A DNA stretch of 64,000 bases from Streptomyces werraensis (lineage in GTDB: Bacteria; Actinomycetota; Actinomycetes; Streptomycetales; Streptomycetaceae), in NCBI GenBank assembly GCA_014656175.1, contig BNBX01000001.1:660121-724120 (forward strand). The letters are read 5' to 3'. The position numbers were made by a program, and so were the translations under genes. The notes beneath the pieces are model-generated. The model was not told the origin of the DNA, made no database searches, and was given only the letters and a program-made list of their open reading frames with translations. Below are positions 47,701-57,577 of the stretch, piece after piece. Every line of letters starts with the position of its first letter. Within the stretch, counting starts at the first letter, position 1.

Positions 47701-49018
47701 CGGTCTGCTCGGCCGTGTCCTCGGCCTCGGGGGTCTCCTCGGCTGCCGGGGCGGCGGCCTCGGGTTCGTCGGAGGCGCCCTTGCGGCGACGGCGACGGCG
47801 GGAGGCGGCGGGCTGCTCCTCCGGGAGCTCCTCGGTCTCCTCCTCCGGCTCCGCGGCCTCGGCCAGTCCGGCGGCGGCCTCGGCGGCCGCCCGCTCCGGG
47901 GTCTGGAAGCGGGGCTCGGTGAACACCGGCGGCTGGAACACGGCGACGGCGGGACGCGCGGGACGACGCGGGGCGTCCTCCGTGTCCTCGGCATCGGCGC
48001 CGCGGGCGGGGCGCGCGGGCTCGGCGAAGCCGGCGGCGGCCTTGCGGACGACGCGCCGACGGCGGCGCGGGCCGCTCTCCTCGGCGGGGGCCTGCGCGGC
48101 GGGCGCCTCGGCGGGGGTCTCGTCCTGCTTGTCGTTCTCCGTCACCGGGGCCTCCTCGGCGGTCGGGGCGGCCTGCTCGGTCCCGTCGTCGCCCTGTGCG
48201 GCGACGGCCTCGGCCGTCGCGTCGGCGGCGGGAGCACCGGCGGGCGCGGACGCGCGCCGAGAGGCACGGCGGCGGGTGCGGCGCGGGGCGGCGTCCTCGG
48301 TGACGTCGGCGGCGGGCTCGGGGGCCGTCCCGGCGGCGGCCGGGGCGGTCTCTTCCGCTGCGGTCTCTTCCGCTGCGGGCTCCTCCGCCTCGGGCTCGGC
48401 GGGCGTCTCGGCCGCGGTCTCGGCCGCCGGGGCGGTCACGGTGCGCGTGGCGCGGCGCCGGGTGCGGCGCGGAGCGGCGTCCTGCGTGGCGTCGGCGGCC
48501 GGCTCGGTCGGGGTGTCGGTGGTCTCGGGGGCCGCGGCGGTCTCGTCGGCGGCCGGGGTCTCGGCGGCAGGCGCCGGGGCGGTCACGGTGCGCGTGGCGC
48601 GGCGCCGGGTGCGGCGCGGAGCGGCGTCCTCCGTGGCGTCGGCGGCCGGCTCGGGCGCCGGGGCGGCGGCCTCGGACGCGGGCTGCGCGGCGGGGACGAC
48701 GGTCTCGGCGGCCTCCGCGGACGCCGGCGCTCCGGCGGGGGCGGCCGCGCGGCGGACCACACGGCGACGCCGGGGCGCGGGGGCCCCGGTCTCCTGCTGG
48801 GTGTCGGTCACGCTCTCGGCGGGCCGGGGCGTCTCGGCCGGTTCGGCGGTCGCCTTCGCGGCCGGCACGGCCGGCGTGACGGTCTCCGCGGTGCTGCCTT
48901 CGGCGGCGGCGGGCGGACCCGCCGGGCGGGACGCGGCCCTGCGTCGCCGGCGGGGCGGCAGGGTGTCGCTGGGGGTGTTCGGTTCGGAGCCCTCGGTGGG
49001 CTCGGTCGGTTCGAGCAT
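44783..49018 (-). CDS. rne: Ribonuclease E/G (Streptomyces RNase ES type)
   Basis: A 1411-aa endoribonuclease. The first about 600 residues are a low-complexity arm of Ala/Glu/Pro stretches alternating with Arg-rich patches (RRTRRRATR repeats). The catalytic core (about 620-1035) has the S1 domain (HYVNKEQATSYVGNVYLGKV; NAVLYAGEVNFDALG), the RNase E/G domain (IDRTEAMVVIDVNTGKFTG; LGGIIVIDFIDM) and the zinc-link TCVHCNGRG. The tail (about 1040-1411) is again Ala/Glu-rich, ending in a histone-like Lys/Ala/Thr segment (KKTAKKATAKK). Both arms probably bind RNA and degradosome partners. In S. coelicolor, RNase ES has its core in the middle, as here. ATG 49018 has GGGAG upstream. Confidence 0.95.
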   Translation of the reverse strand: MLEPTEPTEGSEPNTPSDTLPPRRRRRAASRPAGPPAAAEGSTAETVTPAVPAAKATAEPAETPRPAESVTDTQQETGAPAPRRRRVVRRAAAPAGAPASAEAAETVVPAAQPASEAAAPAPEPAADATEDAAPRRTRRRATRTVTAPAPAAETPAADETAAAPETTDTPTEPAADATQDAAPRRTRRRATRTVTAPAAETAAETPAEPEAEEPAAEETAAEETAPAAAGTAPEPAADVTEDAAPRRTRRRASRRASAPAGAPAADATAEAVAAQGDDGTEQAAPTAEEAPVTENDKQDETPAEAPAAQAPAEESGPRRRRRVVRKAAAGFAEPARPARGADAEDTEDAPRRPARPAVAVFQPPVFTEPRFQTPERAAAEAAAGLAEAAEPEEETEELPEEQPAASRRRRRRKGASDEPEAAAPAAEETPEAEDTAEQTDDRTDGAESDEGDDTDEGDDHDDHESSGSRRRRRRGGRRRRRGESADADSGEQQDGDTEAAGRAGTEQSEQDAEDTDGQSDEDAEEREREEREDNGGSSSSRRRRRRRRRAGDSGGEPEPSADDPERTVVKVREPRPLREKGAEPSDEVQSIKGSTRLEAKKQRRREGREQGRRRVPIITEAEFLARREAVERVMVVRQHGDRTQIGVLEDGVLVEHYVNKEQATSYVGNVYLGKVQNVLPSMEAAFIDIGKGRNAVLYAGEVNFDALGMSGGPRRIESALKSGQPVLVQVTKDPIGHKGARLTSQVSLPGRYLVYVPEGSMTGISRKLPDTERARLKTILKKIVPEDAGVIVRTAAEGASEDELRRDVERLQAQWEEIKKKSKNGGTAPTLLYGEPDMTVRVVRDIFNEDFSKVVVSGDEAWETIHGYVSHVAPDLADRLQRWTSEVDVFATYRIDEQLAKALDRKVWLPSGGSLVIDRTEAMVVIDVNTGKFTGQGGNLEETVTRNNLEAAEEIVRQLRLRDLGGIIVIDFIDMVLESNRDLVLRRLLECLGRDRTKHQVAEVTSLGLVQMTRKRVGQGLLESFSETCVHCNGRGVIVHLDQPSSSGGGKRRKRARAGAADQPHEHEAAVETPEQEAEAESETPAEVAAEVAEPAALQAPEFTPDEELYSSAAEAEAAASRGRTRRRASRRASAPAGSPQRETAKGGRKQAEERAEEAPAAEETQTVPTAQDVTAAEEARRPVQPESAAEALAEPAAAEDAVVPPAEEAAPQGRTRRRATRKVSAPAGSPAGAEAAVVTVAESARTEETPKAEETPAEAPAPEAAPEAPAPARPRRRAVRKPSTATASEDTAVVVLPSAPADEQKPSEEPAAEPEAVRAAEPVEGAEGAEGAEEAAPAKKAARKTAKKATAKKAATKKTTTAKKTAAKKTTTAAKKTTAKKSTAKKATTKKTAAAEQQAPSSVTAAADES
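48425..48654. repeat. Direct repeats coding the Arg-rich arm of RNase E/G
   Basis: 48425-48507 and 48572-48654 (83 nt, offset 147 = 49 codons) differ at one base. A further, more diverged copy lies near 48250-48330. A short tandem duplication occurs at 48347-48376. Confidence 0.8.
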
Positions 49019-49279
49019 GCGGGCGTTTCTCCCGTCAGGCTCCCGGGCGCCGCGCCTGGTCCGGCGATGCCGGTGACGTCCGCGGCCCGCGCGATGCGCG
49101 GTGGCCGCCGTCCGGGGCGCGGGCGCCGCTCGGAAGCTCTCTGTGTCCTGTCTCGCCGGTTCCGTACGCCGAATGCGTACGGCCTGGCGAAAGTCTTCTG
49201 GTCGGTGCGCTGCCCGACCCAGGTGGCTCCCGAGTTCGAGGGCGGCGCTTACGACGTCCGTCCCTACGCGGGACCTTCC
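49019..49279 (-). other. rne upstream region
   Basis: 261 bp between rne and the DUF2344 gene, transcribed in the same direction. It holds a perfect hairpin CCGTACGC-n5-GCGTACGG (49162-49182) that would fall in the rne leader. I see no gene. Confidence 0.5.
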
Positions 49280-50110
49280 TTACGCCGGCGCCGTCGCGGC
49301 GGCAGTGGCGGCGGCCGTGTGCGGCTCGGTCGCTGCTGCCTCGCGGTCGGGCGCGAGCGGGTCGGTCACCGTGCCGGTCTCTTCATCGAACAGCCCCTGC
49401 GCCAGCCTGGTCACCGCTACGGGGACCGGCGGCGCCAGGTCGGCCACGGCGCGGAGACCGGACAGGACGTCGTCGGGTCGTACGGCAGGCGTCACGTGCC
49501 GAACAACCAGCCGCAGTATCGCACAGGGCCGGTCGGTCGGCCTATCGGCCGGCGAGGAGTCCGTCCGGGCGTCTTCCTCGACGGTTTCGAGGGAGGCGAC
49601 CGCGGAACGGGCGTCGAAGGTACGGATGCCGTTCTTCATACGGCGCTGGACCTCGACGGTCTCGGCCGCCTCGAAGGCGTCCACCGCGCGGCGGGCGTCC
49701 TCGGGGGCGACGCCGTCCAGCCGCAGCTCCCACACCGAGGCCGTGAGCCGGTCGGCGAGCCCGGAGGTGCGGGCCTCGACGGCCTCGACGATGTCGAGTC
49801 CGGCGGGCATCGACTCGTCCAGCAGGACCCTCAGACGCTCGGGGTCCCGCGGCTCGGTGAGCGCGATCTCCAGGTACTCGGCCTCGCTGCCGGTGCCGGT
49901 GGGTGCGGCATTGGCGTACGACACCTTCGGGTGCGGCGTGAAACCGGCCGAGTACGCCATGGGCACCTCGGCGCGGCGCAGCGCGCGCTCGAAGGCACGC
50001 TGGAAGTCACGGTGGCTGGTGAACCGGAGGCGGCCGCGCTTGGTGTAGCGCAGTCGGATGCGCTGCACCGCGGGTGCGGGCGGCGGGCCTTCGGGCTGTC
50101 GCTTGCCCAG
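49280..50110 (-). CDS. TIGR03936/DUF2344 radical-SAM-associated protein
   Basis: A 276-aa protein. The diagnostic block runs RIRLRYTKRGRLRFTSHRD, FERALRRAEVPMAYSAGF and TPHPKVSYANAAPTG, followed by EYLEIALTEPRDPERL. The C-terminus is Ala/Thr-rich. The family is normally encoded beside, or fused to, the TIGR03960 B12/radical-SAM protein found here at 52.6-54.6 kb, and its biochemical role is unproven. The start appears to be CTG at 50110: AAGGAG lies 8 nt upstream and the next residues (GKRQPEGPPPAPAVQR) lead straight into the domain. A GTG further in is the alternative. Confidence 0.82.
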   Translation of the reverse strand: MGKRQPEGPPPAPAVQRIRLRYTKRGRLRFTSHRDFQRAFERALRRAEVPMAYSAGFTPHPKVSYANAAPTGTGSEAEYLEIALTEPRDPERLRVLLDESMPAGLDIVEAVEARTSGLADRLTASVWELRLDGVAPEDARRAVDAFEAAETVEVQRRMKNGIRTFDARSAVASLETVEEDARTDSSPADRPTDRPCAILRLVVRHVTPAVRPDDVLSGLRAVADLAPPVPVAVTRLAQGLFDEETGTVTDPLAPDREAAATEPHTAAATAAATAPA

Positions 50111-50517
50111 TGGATCTTCTCCTTGTCGCAAGGGGGCGCGGGGAGCGCCTTCCCTTCCAGGGTACGGCCGTACGGGACGGCCCCGGCGGGCCCGGTCGGG
50201 CACCGGGACCGTGTCCCTTTCAGGGTACGTGCCCGTGGCGACGGCGGTTCCCCGCCGTCACCAGCCGACGGGACGCTCTCCCTGCGCGCCGGTACCCGCT
50301 CCCGTACCCCGGGAGACCCCGGACATGCCGTCCCCGTGCGGGGCGGACACCGGGGGCCCGAGCGCGGTGTCGCGCCGGCGGGGAAGTCGGGTGCGGGGGT
50401 CCGCTCACGTCGTTCGGGGCGCACCACCGGGGGTTCGGCGCCCGCGACCGGCAGCGGGCCGGAGAGGGCGACCGCGACGGCGACCCGGCCGGGACGAGAC
50501 GCCTGGTCAGGGCTCGA
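50111..50517. other. Gene-free region with a duplicated promoter-like element
   Basis: 407 bp. Two 15-bp copies, cccttccagggtacg (50152-50166) and ccctttcagggtacg (50215-50229), lie 63 bp apart. On the minus strand each contains TACCCT, the -10 sequence also used by the leuS leader, so these may be tandem promoters for the DUF2344 gene. Confidence 0.45.
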
Positions 50518-51549
50518 TCAGCGCTTGGCCAGCTGAATCCGGTCGTCCTGCCCGTCCGGCGACCCGACTGCTCCCCTTCCGTCCCGGTCGCCGCGTGCGC
50601 CTGCTGTTCCGGGATCACCGACGAGCGCCCGCCGGACGTCCTGGCGCACCTGGCGGACAGTCGCGCGGACGGAACGGAGAGTGTCCCGTGTGACGCGACC
50701 CACACTCCGAGAGGCCTCCGCGAGCGGCCTCAGCACCGCGTCACGGACGGCGTGACCGACCGGCGTGAGCACGGTCCGGTACGCCCAGCGGGCCGGCTCC
50801 ACGACCGTCCACCGGAAGAAGGCGGCCAGCGCCCGGCCCACGGCGAGCGAGACGTGCCCGGCGACCCGCCAGGCGTGCCCGAGGGCCTCCCCGACCTCCC
50901 GCGCGACGACGGCCAGCACTCGGCCGACGGGCGCCAGCACCCAGCGCCACACGGCGTGCGCGGGCCACACCACCAGGACGCGGAGCGTCCAGTACAAGGC
51001 CGTGGCGAGCGCGGCGACGAGCATCGAGGCCAGCGCGAGGAGCCCCCGGCCGCACCACGCCAGCGCGCGCCCGACCGGAGTGAGCACCCACCGGTACAGC
51101 CACACCGACGGCACGACGAGAAGCCGGTGTCCCAGCCAGGCCAGGGCGTGCCCGAGAGGCGTGAGCACCCACCGGTACAGCCACCCGGCCGGGACGACGA
51201 CCAGTACCGTGCCCAGCCACCGCAGCGCCGCCCCGAGCGGCACGAGCACCCAGCGCCAGAGCGCCACGAACGGCCACACGAACACCGCGCGCCCCACCCA
51301 CGCCAACGCGCGCCCCACCGGACGGAACACCGTGTCGCCGAGGAACCGCCCCACGACCACCAGGACGTCCCACACCATCCGCAACGGCACCACCAGCACG
51401 AGCGCCACGATCCGCACCGGCATGCGGAGCGCGACGACGAGGCACCCCTCGCCGGCCTGCTGCTCCCGTGGCTTCTCCAGATCCATACCGGCAAGGACGC
51501 CGGGGACGCCCGCGCGGATGCGAACACCCGGTTCCGGCGGTTTCTTCAT
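50518..51549 (-). CDS. Membrane-associated protein with 27-residue amphipathic repeats
   Basis: A protein of up to 343 aa, mostly Val, Leu, Trp, Arg and Ala. From about residue 65 a unit of about 27 residues recurs, consensus WLYRWVLTPvGrALAWLG. The unit's proline falls at residues 77, 104, 131 and 158 (exactly 27 apart), then looser copies at 207 and 263. Each unit has Trp/Tyr/Arg at its edges and a hydrophobic centre, which suggests interfacial or re-entrant helices rather than ordinary spans. The C-terminal 60 residues are basic and hydrophilic (RATVRQVRQDVRRALVGD). No known domain. ATG 51549 or 51486 could be the start. It is divergent from the DUF2637 gene and shares a short AT-rich promoter region with it. 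Confidence 0.65.
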   Translation of the reverse strand: MKKPPEPGVRIRAGVPGVLAGMDLEKPREQQAGEGCLVVALRMPVRIVALVLVVPLRMVWDVLVVVGRFLGDTVFRPVGRALAWVGRAVFVWPFVALWRWVLVPLGAALRWLGTVLVVVPAGWLYRWVLTPLGHALAWLGHRLLVVPSVWLYRWVLTPVGRALAWCGRGLLALASMLVAALATALYWTLRVLVVWPAHAVWRWVLAPVGRVLAVVAREVGEALGHAWRVAGHVSLAVGRALAAFFRWTVVEPARWAYRTVLTPVGHAVRDAVLRPLAEASRSVGRVTRDTLRSVRATVRQVRQDVRRALVGDPGTAGARGDRDGRGAVGSPDGQDDRIQLAKR

Positions 51550-51753
51550 ATGCTGAACGTCTCATCGAAAAAAGGAAATTCGGAGCCTTCGACAAACCAA
51601 TTGTCGCCATGGCCGTTCACTCATTCGCCGCGCATCCAAGTGAAAGTGCCGCCGTTAGTCGCTGTATGAAGGCAAGCAGGTCAGGTCCGCCCCAACTGCA
51701 CTTCGCGCGAACGCTGTTGAGTGCTCCCGCCGGCCCGATGAATCAATCCTGAC

Positions 51754-52542
51754 ATGAATGATGAACGCTACGACCCGCTCTGGTACAACGCCGACGCAGC
51801 GGACCCGTTCACCGAAATGGGAACCGGCCGGCACCGTGCCGGAGCCGTCTACGCGGAGCCCGTCGAGCCCGCCATGCCTCCCTGGGACCCGGCCGAGGAA
51901 CTGGCCTACCTCCTCCAGGAGGCCCGCACCGACGAGTACGCCGCCCCCACGGTGCCGCCCCCGCGCGAGGAGACCTCGGTCACCGCTCCCCCGGCCGGCA
52001 GCCCCCTGGGCAACCTGCAGGAGATCACGGCCGAACTGCCGCCCCTGCGCTCCGCACCCCGCGCCCACCGCAAGCCCCCACGGCCACGCCCCGACGCCCT
52101 GCGCGTCGCCAGCTACGCCATCGCCGCGATGGCGGCGGTCACCGTCTCGATGGTGAGCGTCTTCAGCGGCGTGGTCACCTACGAACCGCTGCTCCTCGTC
52201 ACCACGGCGCACAGCAGCGGCGACTCCTCGTCCTGGTGGCCGATCCTGGTGTACGGCCCCTGGCTGGCCGGCTCCCTCTCCATCCTCCGCGCGGCCCTCC
52301 ACCAACGACGCGCCCTGCACTCCTGGTTCGTCGTCCTGCTCTTCTCCTCCGTCGCGGTCCTGCTGTGCGTGGCCCAGGCGCCCCGCACCGTCACCGACAC
52401 GGCGGCCGCGGCCCTCCCCGGCGTCGCCGCCCTGGCCTGCTTCCAGCAGCTGGTCCGCCAGATCACCCTCACCCGCCCGCCCCGCCGCACGGTCAGCCCC
52501 CGCCACCGCGTCCGCCCGTACGGCGGCCGCCAGGTGCCCTGA
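51754..52542 (+). CDS. DUF2637-like membrane protein
   Basis: A 262-aa protein. A hydrophilic N-terminal half rich in Pro, Glu and Tyr is followed by about four membrane helices (VASYAIAAMAAVTVSMVSVF; WPILVYGPWLAGSLSILRAA; SWFVVLLFSSVAVLLCVAQA) and a basic tail (RPPRRTVSPRHRVRPYGG). The membrane half resembles DUF2637 proteins, which are frequent in actinobacteria and often found near regulatory or plasmid-transfer genes. ATG 51754 lacks a ribosome site, so the message may be leaderless. It terminates at a 20-bp hairpin. Function unknown. Confidence 0.75.
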   Translation: MNDERYDPLWYNADAADPFTEMGTGRHRAGAVYAEPVEPAMPPWDPAEELAYLLQEARTDEYAAPTVPPPREETSVTAPPAGSPLGNLQEITAELPPLRSAPRAHRKPPRPRPDALRVASYAIAAMAAVTVSMVSVFSGVVTYEPLLLVTTAHSSGDSSSWWPILVYGPWLAGSLSILRAALHQRRALHSWFVVLLFSSVAVLLCVAQAPRTVTDTAAAALPGVAALACFQQLVRQITLTRPPRRTVSPRHRVRPYGGRQVP

Positions 52543-52553
52543 GAGCCCGTCCA

Positions 52554-52605
52554 CGGACAACGGAGCAGCGGCCCCCCGCCGAAGAGGCCGCTGCTCCGTT
52601 GTCCG
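52554..52605. terminator. Bidirectional terminator, 20-bp stem
   Basis: 52554-52573 is a perfect complement of 52586-52605 (12-nt loop), between the convergent DUF2637 and radical-SAM genes. Confidence 0.8.
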
Positions 52606-52641
52606 TTCTCCCGTGTCGCCGCCCGGTCGCCCGGGCCACGC

Positions 52642-54606
<1,965 letters not shown>

Positions 54607-54656
54607 CTCGCGAACCTTCGTGTGGTGACTGCGGTCCCCCCGGGCCGATGCCTCAG

Positions 54657-54686
54657 GGGCGGGTGACCATCCAGCCTAACCCGCCC
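54657..54686 (-). terminator. Terminator after the CYTH-CHAD gene
   Basis: GGGCGGGT (54657-54664) and ACCCGCCC (54679-54686), 14-nt loop, 22 nt downstream of the stop codon. Confidence 0.55.
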
Positions 54687-54708
54687 GAAGGGGTCTCCCG
54701 TACGGCGC

Positions 54709-56298
54709 TCAGAACGGGAACGCCCGGCTGATCGAGCTCCACGCCTCGGGCAGCGCCTCCTCGGCGACCCGGGCGCGGTGCGCCTCACCGGCGTACAGCA
54801 CCCCGTAGGTGAAGTCGCTCTCCCCCGCCGCGTGCGCCACGGCGGCCAGCTCGCGCAGGGTACGGCGGGCCATGACGCTGTCCTGGTGGTCGCCGAGCAG
54901 GCCCTGCAGCGACTTCATGTCCCTGACCGCCTCCTCGGCGGGTTCGCCCAGCGCGGGGACCGCGGCCTCGGCCGCGTACCGGGTGCGCTTGGTCTTCTTG
55001 CGCGCCTCGTGCAGCGCGGTGTCGCGCTCCGGTCCGGGCGCCAGTTCCAGGGCGTGCTCGACGAGCCGGGCCAGCTTGCCGAAGTCCTTCGCGACGGCCT
55101 TGGCGAGCACCTTGTCCGGGCGGGCGGCGGCCTTCTTGCGCAGGGGCGGGTCGGCCAGCAGGGCGTCGAGGGTGTCGAGGAGGGAGAGGTGGCGGCGCGA
55201 GTCGAGGATGGCGACGAGCTCGTGGTGGGCGCCCTTGTGGCGGGCCTCGGACCAGGCGGCTAGGCGCTCGGCGACCGGGCCGGTGACCTGGTCGCCGGGG
55301 AGCCGGCCGAGGGCCTGGGTGAGGCGTTCGGCGAGGACCTCCTGGTCGCGGTCCTTGCCCAGCTCGGCAGCCAGCCACTTCAGGTCGGCGGCGGCCGGGC
55401 CGGTGGCCGCGCGGTCGAGGACGGAGCGGAAGCTGCGGAAGGTGCTGCGCAGCCGCCGGGTGGCGACGCGCATACGGTGCACGGCGTCGGGCACGTCCTG
55501 CCGCACGGCGGGGTCCAGCTCGACCAGGGCGTCGCGCTGGGCGCGGACGTAGGCGAGGACGTGGTCGCCGGCGGTGACGGGGGCGCCGTCCGGGCGGGGG
55601 CGGTGCTTGTGCCCGGGGGCGGCCTCGGGGGCGGTGGCGGGCGGCGTGCCGGCGGCGGCCTCACGCGCGGGGGATCCGGCGGCCGGCGCGGTCTCGGTCC
55701 GGGTCTCGGTCTCGGCGAGGGCGCGGGCCAGCTTCGAGGACGACGACGAGGGCCGTACGCCCGCCTTCCTCAGCCGTTTCTCCACCTTGTCGAGGAAGGC
55801 CGGGTCGCCGTCGTCGGCGAGTTCCACCTCGATCTCGGTCCAGCGCGCCTCGCCGCCCCCGCCGGTGAGGCGTTCGGCGTGCACGGTGTCGACGCTCACC
55901 TCGGCGAGCAGCCGGTCCTGTTCGTCGAGGAGGTGCCGGACGTCGCGGTCGGAGCGGAGGCGGACCACGGGCCGCAGCTCCCGGTCGCGGACGCGGGAGC
56001 GGACCAGGGCGGCGAGCTCGTCCGGGAGCGTGTCGGAGAGCGGGGCGCGGATCTCGTCCCGCACGCCGGGGGCGACGGGGAACTTGAGGTGCCAGCCGGC
56101 GTCGGCGCCTCCCGTGCGGCGGCGCAGGGTGACCGAGGCCGCGGCGAGGCGCTGGTCGGCGGTGTCGTGGTAGGTGGCGTCGAGGTGGGTGACGCCCCGG
56201 CCGCGTACGGACGCGACGCCGGGGACGCGGGTCAGGTCGGGCAGAGCGGCGTCGTCGGACTCGTACTTCCGCTCGATCTCGCGCTTGGTGTCCGCCAT
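54709..56298 (-). CDS. CYTH-CHAD domain protein (polyphosphate/triphosphate related)
   Basis: A 529-aa protein. The N-terminal CYTH domain (1-200) has the ExExK motif EIERKYE, LDATYHDTADQRL, VTLRRRTGG and WHLKFPV, all parts of the triphosphate tunnel. A Pro/Ala linker (about 200-240) leads to a CHAD domain (about 245-515) of conserved histidine helices (VHRMRVATRRLRSTFRSFRS; EARHKGAHHELVAIL; LHEARKKTKRTRYAAEA). CYTH enzymes hydrolyse triphosphates and CHAD domains bind polyphosphate, so the protein probably acts on or senses polyphosphate. ATG 56298 has TAGATT 6 nt upstream, which suggests a leaderless transcript. Confidence 0.92.
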   Translation of the reverse strand: MADTKREIERKYESDDAALPDLTRVPGVASVRGRGVTHLDATYHDTADQRLAAASVTLRRRTGGADAGWHLKFPVAPGVRDEIRAPLSDTLPDELAALVRSRVRDRELRPVVRLRSDRDVRHLLDEQDRLLAEVSVDTVHAERLTGGGGEARWTEIEVELADDGDPAFLDKVEKRLRKAGVRPSSSSSKLARALAETETRTETAPAAGSPAREAAAGTPPATAPEAAPGHKHRPRPDGAPVTAGDHVLAYVRAQRDALVELDPAVRQDVPDAVHRMRVATRRLRSTFRSFRSVLDRAATGPAAADLKWLAAELGKDRDQEVLAERLTQALGRLPGDQVTGPVAERLAAWSEARHKGAHHELVAILDSRRHLSLLDTLDALLADPPLRKKAAARPDKVLAKAVAKDFGKLARLVEHALELAPGPERDTALHEARKKTKRTRYAAEAAVPALGEPAEEAVRDMKSLQGLLGDHQDSVMARRTLRELAAVAHAAGESDFTYGVLYAGEAHRARVAEEALPEAWSSISRAFPF

Positions 56299-56304
56299 GT
56301 ACCG

Positions 56305-56310
56305 AATCTA
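56305..56310 (-). promoter_or_regulatory. -10 element for leaderless CYTH-CHAD transcript
   Basis: TAGATT on the minus strand, 6 nt before the ATG, the same geometry as the leuS leader. The -35 is poor. Confidence 0.4.
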
Positions 56311-56374
56311 GTCGCCCTGGGTGCGGAGCGGCAGTGGGCCGCTCCGCACCGGTGACGGTCGGTCGGTCGTGGGG

Positions 56375-57577
56375 TCAGGCGGACATGGGGCGCTGCATGC
56401 GGATCGACTGCAGCAGTCCGACCGCCAGCCAGGTCGCGAACATCGAGGAACCGCCGTAGGACACGAACGGCAGGGGCAGACCGGTGACCGGCATGATGCC
56501 CAGGGTCATGCCGATGTTCTCGAAGGTCTGGAAGGCGAACCAGGAGACGATGCCCGCAGCGACGATCGTGCCGTAGAGGTCGGTGGTGTCGCGGGCGATG
56601 CGGCAGGCGCGCCAGAGGATGATGCCGAGCAGGCCGATGATCAGCGCGCCGCCCACGAAGCCCAGTTCCTCGCCGGCGACCGTGAAGACGAAGTCGGTCT
56701 GCTGCTCGGGGACGAACTGGCCGGTGGTCTGCGAGCCCTGGAAAAGGCCGGAGCCGGTCAGTCCGCCGGAGCCGATGGCGATGCGGGCCTGGTTGGTGTT
56801 GTAGCCGACGCCGGCCGGGTCGAGCTCCGGGTTGGCGAACGCGGCGAAGCGGTTGATCTGGTACTCGTCGAGGATGCCGAGCTGCCAGACGGCGATCGCG
56901 CCTGCCGCGCCCGCCCCGAGCAGGCCGAAGATCCAGCGGTTGGAGGCACCGGAGGCGAGCAGCACGCCGAGCACGATGATGACCATCACCATGACCGACC
57001 CGAGGTCGGGCATGAGCATCACGATCAGCATCGGCACCACGGCGAGGCCGAGCGCCTGGAGCACCGTGCGGTGGTCGGGGTAGGGCTTGTCGCCCGCGTC
57101 GACCCGCGCCGCCAGCAGCATCGCCATGCCCAGGATGATCGTGATCTTCACGAACTCCGAGGGCTGGAGGGAGAAGCCGCCGGGCAGCTTGATCCAGGAG
57201 TGGGCGCCGTTGATCGTGGAGCCCAGCGGGGTGAGCACCAGCAGGATCAGGAACACCGAGGCGCCGTACAGCAGGGGGACCGCCGTGCGCAGCCCGCGGT
57301 GGCCGAGCCAGATGGCGCCGATCATGAGGGCGACGCCGATGCCGGTGTTGAGCCAGTGCCGGACCAGGAAGTAGTACGGGTCGCCCTGGTTCAGCTCGGT
57401 GCGGTTGCGGGTGGCCGAGTAGACCAGGAGCGAGCCCAGCAGGGACAGGGCGAGCGCCGCGAGCAGTATCGGCCAGTCCATCCTGCGGGCCAGGCCGTCG
57501 CGGGCGAACACCCTCGTCCAGCCGGCCCGCTCGGGCCCGTACCCGGAGACCTGGAAGCTGTTGACGCCGCCGGTCAT
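56375..57577 (-). CDS. rodA: RodA/FtsW-family (SEDS) peptidoglycan polymerase
   Basis: A 400-aa SEDS glycosyltransferase with about ten spans. Family cues: GAHSWIKLPGGFSLQPSEFV, LMPDLGSVMVMVIIVLGVLL, QINRFAAFANPELDP, GQFVPEQQTDFVFTVAGEEL and LGIMPVTGLPLPFVSYGGSS. It polymerises lipid II on the outer face, paired with the class B PBP encoded just upstream. ATG 57577 overlaps the PBP2 stop (ATGA). It is the last gene of the mre operon (called sfr in S. coelicolor, by memory). Confidence 0.95.
   Translation of the reverse strand: MTGGVNSFQVSGYGPERAGWTRVFARDGLARRMDWPILLAALALSLLGSLLVYSATRNRTELNQGDPYYFLVRHWLNTGIGVALMIGAIWLGHRGLRTAVPLLYGASVFLILLVLTPLGSTINGAHSWIKLPGGFSLQPSEFVKITIILGMAMLLAARVDAGDKPYPDHRTVLQALGLAVVPMLIVMLMPDLGSVMVMVIIVLGVLLASGASNRWIFGLLGAGAAGAIAVWQLGILDEYQINRFAAFANPELDPAGVGYNTNQARIAIGSGGLTGSGLFQGSQTTGQFVPEQQTDFVFTVAGEELGFVGGALIIGLLGIILWRACRIARDTTDLYGTIVAAGIVSWFAFQTFENIGMTLGIMPVTGLPLPFVSYGGSSMFATWLAVGLLQSIRMQRPMSA

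Noticed and set aside
43862..50536. A 2224-codon open frame on the plus strand, antisense to rne and its neighbours
   Set aside because: It is the shadow of GC-rich minus-strand genes: composition is Gly/Arg/Leu repeats, no domains, and third-position GC fits the opposite strand.
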